Shown one piece after another: positions 62,972 through 64,000 of a DNA stretch of 64,000 bases. The notes beneath the pieces were generated by a model. The model was given only the letters and a program-made list of their open reading frames with translations. It searched no databases and was not told the DNA's origin. The DNA is from JBEKTW01 sp963727845 (lineage in GTDB: Bacteria; Bacteroidota; Ignavibacteria; UBA10030; SZUA-254), in contig CAVSHI010000002.1 in NCBI GenBank assembly GCA_963727845.1, positions 372,001 to 436,000 of the forward strand, read 5' to 3'. How positions within the stretch are numbered: the first letter of the stretch is position 1; each line of letters starts with the position of its first letter. The position numbers and the translations under genes are program-made.

Positions 62972-64000
62972 ATGAAAAAGATTCGATTCCCATTTAGATT
63001 TCTCTTGCTGGCGGCTTTAGTAATCGGCATTTCTACTCCTACGGCCGCCCAATGGGTTCAGACCAACGGACCTACAGACGGGACCGTCACATGCTTCGGA
63101 ACGGCTGATTCGCTCCTCTTCGCAAGTTCCGTCAGAGGGATCTTCTGTTCGTCGGACCAGGGAGCTACGTGGTCAGTCTCGGGATTGTCATCCAACGCAA
63201 TCTATGCGATCATTCAAGTTGCCGGCAACCTCTTCGCCGGAGGCAATGCGATATTTCGGTCAACCGATGAAGGAAAAACCTGGATAGAGGCAGACAATGG
63301 CTTCGACTATTCATCGAGCAGGGACACGCGTTCATTCACAGCTATCGGTAACGCGCTTCTGGCCGGGGAGGCGTCAGGCAATGAGGGCATCTACTGCACC
63401 CTCAATGATGGGGCAAGCTGGACGCCCTGCGACTCCGGATTGACAGACCTCAATATCCATGCGCTTGCGACCTGCGACTCTGCGGTTTTCGCCGCAACCT
63501 ACACCGCTGGCGTTTTCCGGTCTACTGATCAAGGCCTCAGCTGGTCCGCAGCCCATTCCGGTTTGACCGATCCCGACGTTGTCTGCTTCACCGTGTTAGA
63601 CTCCCTCATTTTTGCCGGAACAGGGGAAGGCCATGTATTTGTGTCGAGCGACACCGGGGCGACCTGGACGATGACGGGCCTAGGACTTCGGTCCACCGTT
63701 TTGACGTTGGCGGCGTCCCCTGCTAGCGGCGGATCGGGTTCCTCATATCTCCTCGCTGGGACGTTGAAGGCCGGCGTTTATTTTTCCACCGACTACGGTG
63801 CAAGCTGGACCACCGCCAACTCAGGATTAACCGACTCGTGCATCCAGTCTCTCGTGGCCGTTCCATCGGGGGACGGCATGGGCGGCACCATGCTTCTAGC
63901 GGGAACATCCCGCGCCGCTGCATTCCGGTCAACGGATAACGGAACCAGCTGGAGTCAGATGATTATTCCATGCGGCTCAGTCAGCGCGCTCGGCACATCT
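62972..64000 (+). CDS. Secreted beta-propeller (BNR/Asp-box) protein, partial at window end
   Basis: An open frame from ATG 62972 (after AAAGGAG) to the window edge, at least 343 residues. A signal peptide (FPFRFLLLAALVIGISTPTAAQ) is followed by Asp-box-like repeats at about 35-45-residue intervals (SSDQGATWSVS; STDEGKTWIEA; STDQGLSWSAA; SSDTGATWTMT; STDYGASWTTA; STDNGTSWSQM), as in sialidase/photosystem-stability-factor-like propellers. Such proteins in this group usually end with a T9SS domain, here outside the window. The upstream neighbour is another T9SS cargo. Confidence 0.88.
   Translation, partial: MKKIRFPFRFLLLAALVIGISTPTAAQWVQTNGPTDGTVTCFGTADSLLFASSVRGIFCSSDQGATWSVSGLSSNAIYAIIQVAGNLFAGGNAIFRSTDEGKTWIEADNGFDYSSSRDTRSFTAIGNALLAGEASGNEGIYCTLNDGASWTPCDSGLTDLNIHALATCDSAVFAATYTAGVFRSTDQGLSWSAAHSGLTDPDVVCFTVLDSLIFAGTGEGHVFVSSDTGATWTMTGLGLRSTVLTLAASPASGGSGSSYLLAGTLKAGVYFSTDYGASWTTANSGLTDSCIQSLVAVPSGDGMGGTMLLAGTSRAAAFRSTDNGTSWSQMIIPCGSVSALGTS

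Overview
The window comes from a Gram-negative bacterium of the FCB group, most likely an Ignavibacteria-like member of Bacteroidota/Ignavibacteriota. The evidence is two secreted proteins ending in a type IX secretion (T9SS) sorting domain with the core NYPNPFNPTT, an LptD-like outer-membrane protein, a BamA/TamA-type barrel, a heptosyltransferase-like protein, and many ATGA start/stop overlaps. Placement is by motif recognition only; no phylogeny was run.

Layout. 1-4803 (minus): a polysaccharide deacetylase/glycosidase-like protein and a GT2 synthase, resembling a PgaB-PgaC exopolysaccharide pair. 4976-10692 (plus): hybrid histidine kinase, RodZ-like HTH membrane protein, ligA, and a half-length GT9-like gene. 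10767-11848: an IS256-type insertion sequence. 12017-13867: STAS regulator and sodium/solute symporter. 14072-17752 (minus): small membrane proteins, a frameshifted PLP aminotransferase and a pentapeptide-repeat protein. 18222-21556: PgpH-type HD phosphodiesterase and XerD. 21890-27302: M50 protease, DUF1611, lysC, lysA, asd (aspartate/lysine pathway). 27496-30560: two thioredoxin-fold proteins and a homocysteine methyltransferase/MTHFR fusion. 30560-32076: a restriction-modification pair sitting tightly in that metabolic gene string. 32126-34041: class II aldolase and ddl. 34056-37836: an ABC exporter cluster, a Yip1-like protein and a FtsB/DivIC protein. 37931-44592: rarA, a cNMP-GAF-PP2C phosphatase, a ROK sugar kinase and lptD. 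45155-48556 (minus): clpX, clpP, tig and tRNA-Leu(UAG). 48896-64000: an accessory region with the second IS copy, T9SS cargo, a GNAT, a small nuclease-like protein, a methyltransferase, a putative gluzincin and an outer-membrane barrel.

The most unusual content is between the genes. Four intergenic blocks (about 15241-15556, 17826-18190, 21557-21885, 27303-27478) are degenerate tandem arrays with a strict period of 7 nt. A short run of the same kind forms the 5' coding end of ddl, where it encodes a 7-residue repeat. The two IS copies differ by one base that I could see. Both sit at the same position and in the same orientation inside an arm of a palindromic REP-like repeat, which points to sequence- and orientation-specific targeting. 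Their transposase frame has a Zn-finger segment that is reachable only by recoding at an A7 run. Several otherwise normal genes carry one-base frameshifts (GT2, aminotransferase twice, Yip1-like, lptD leader), so assembly indels should be excluded before calling decay.
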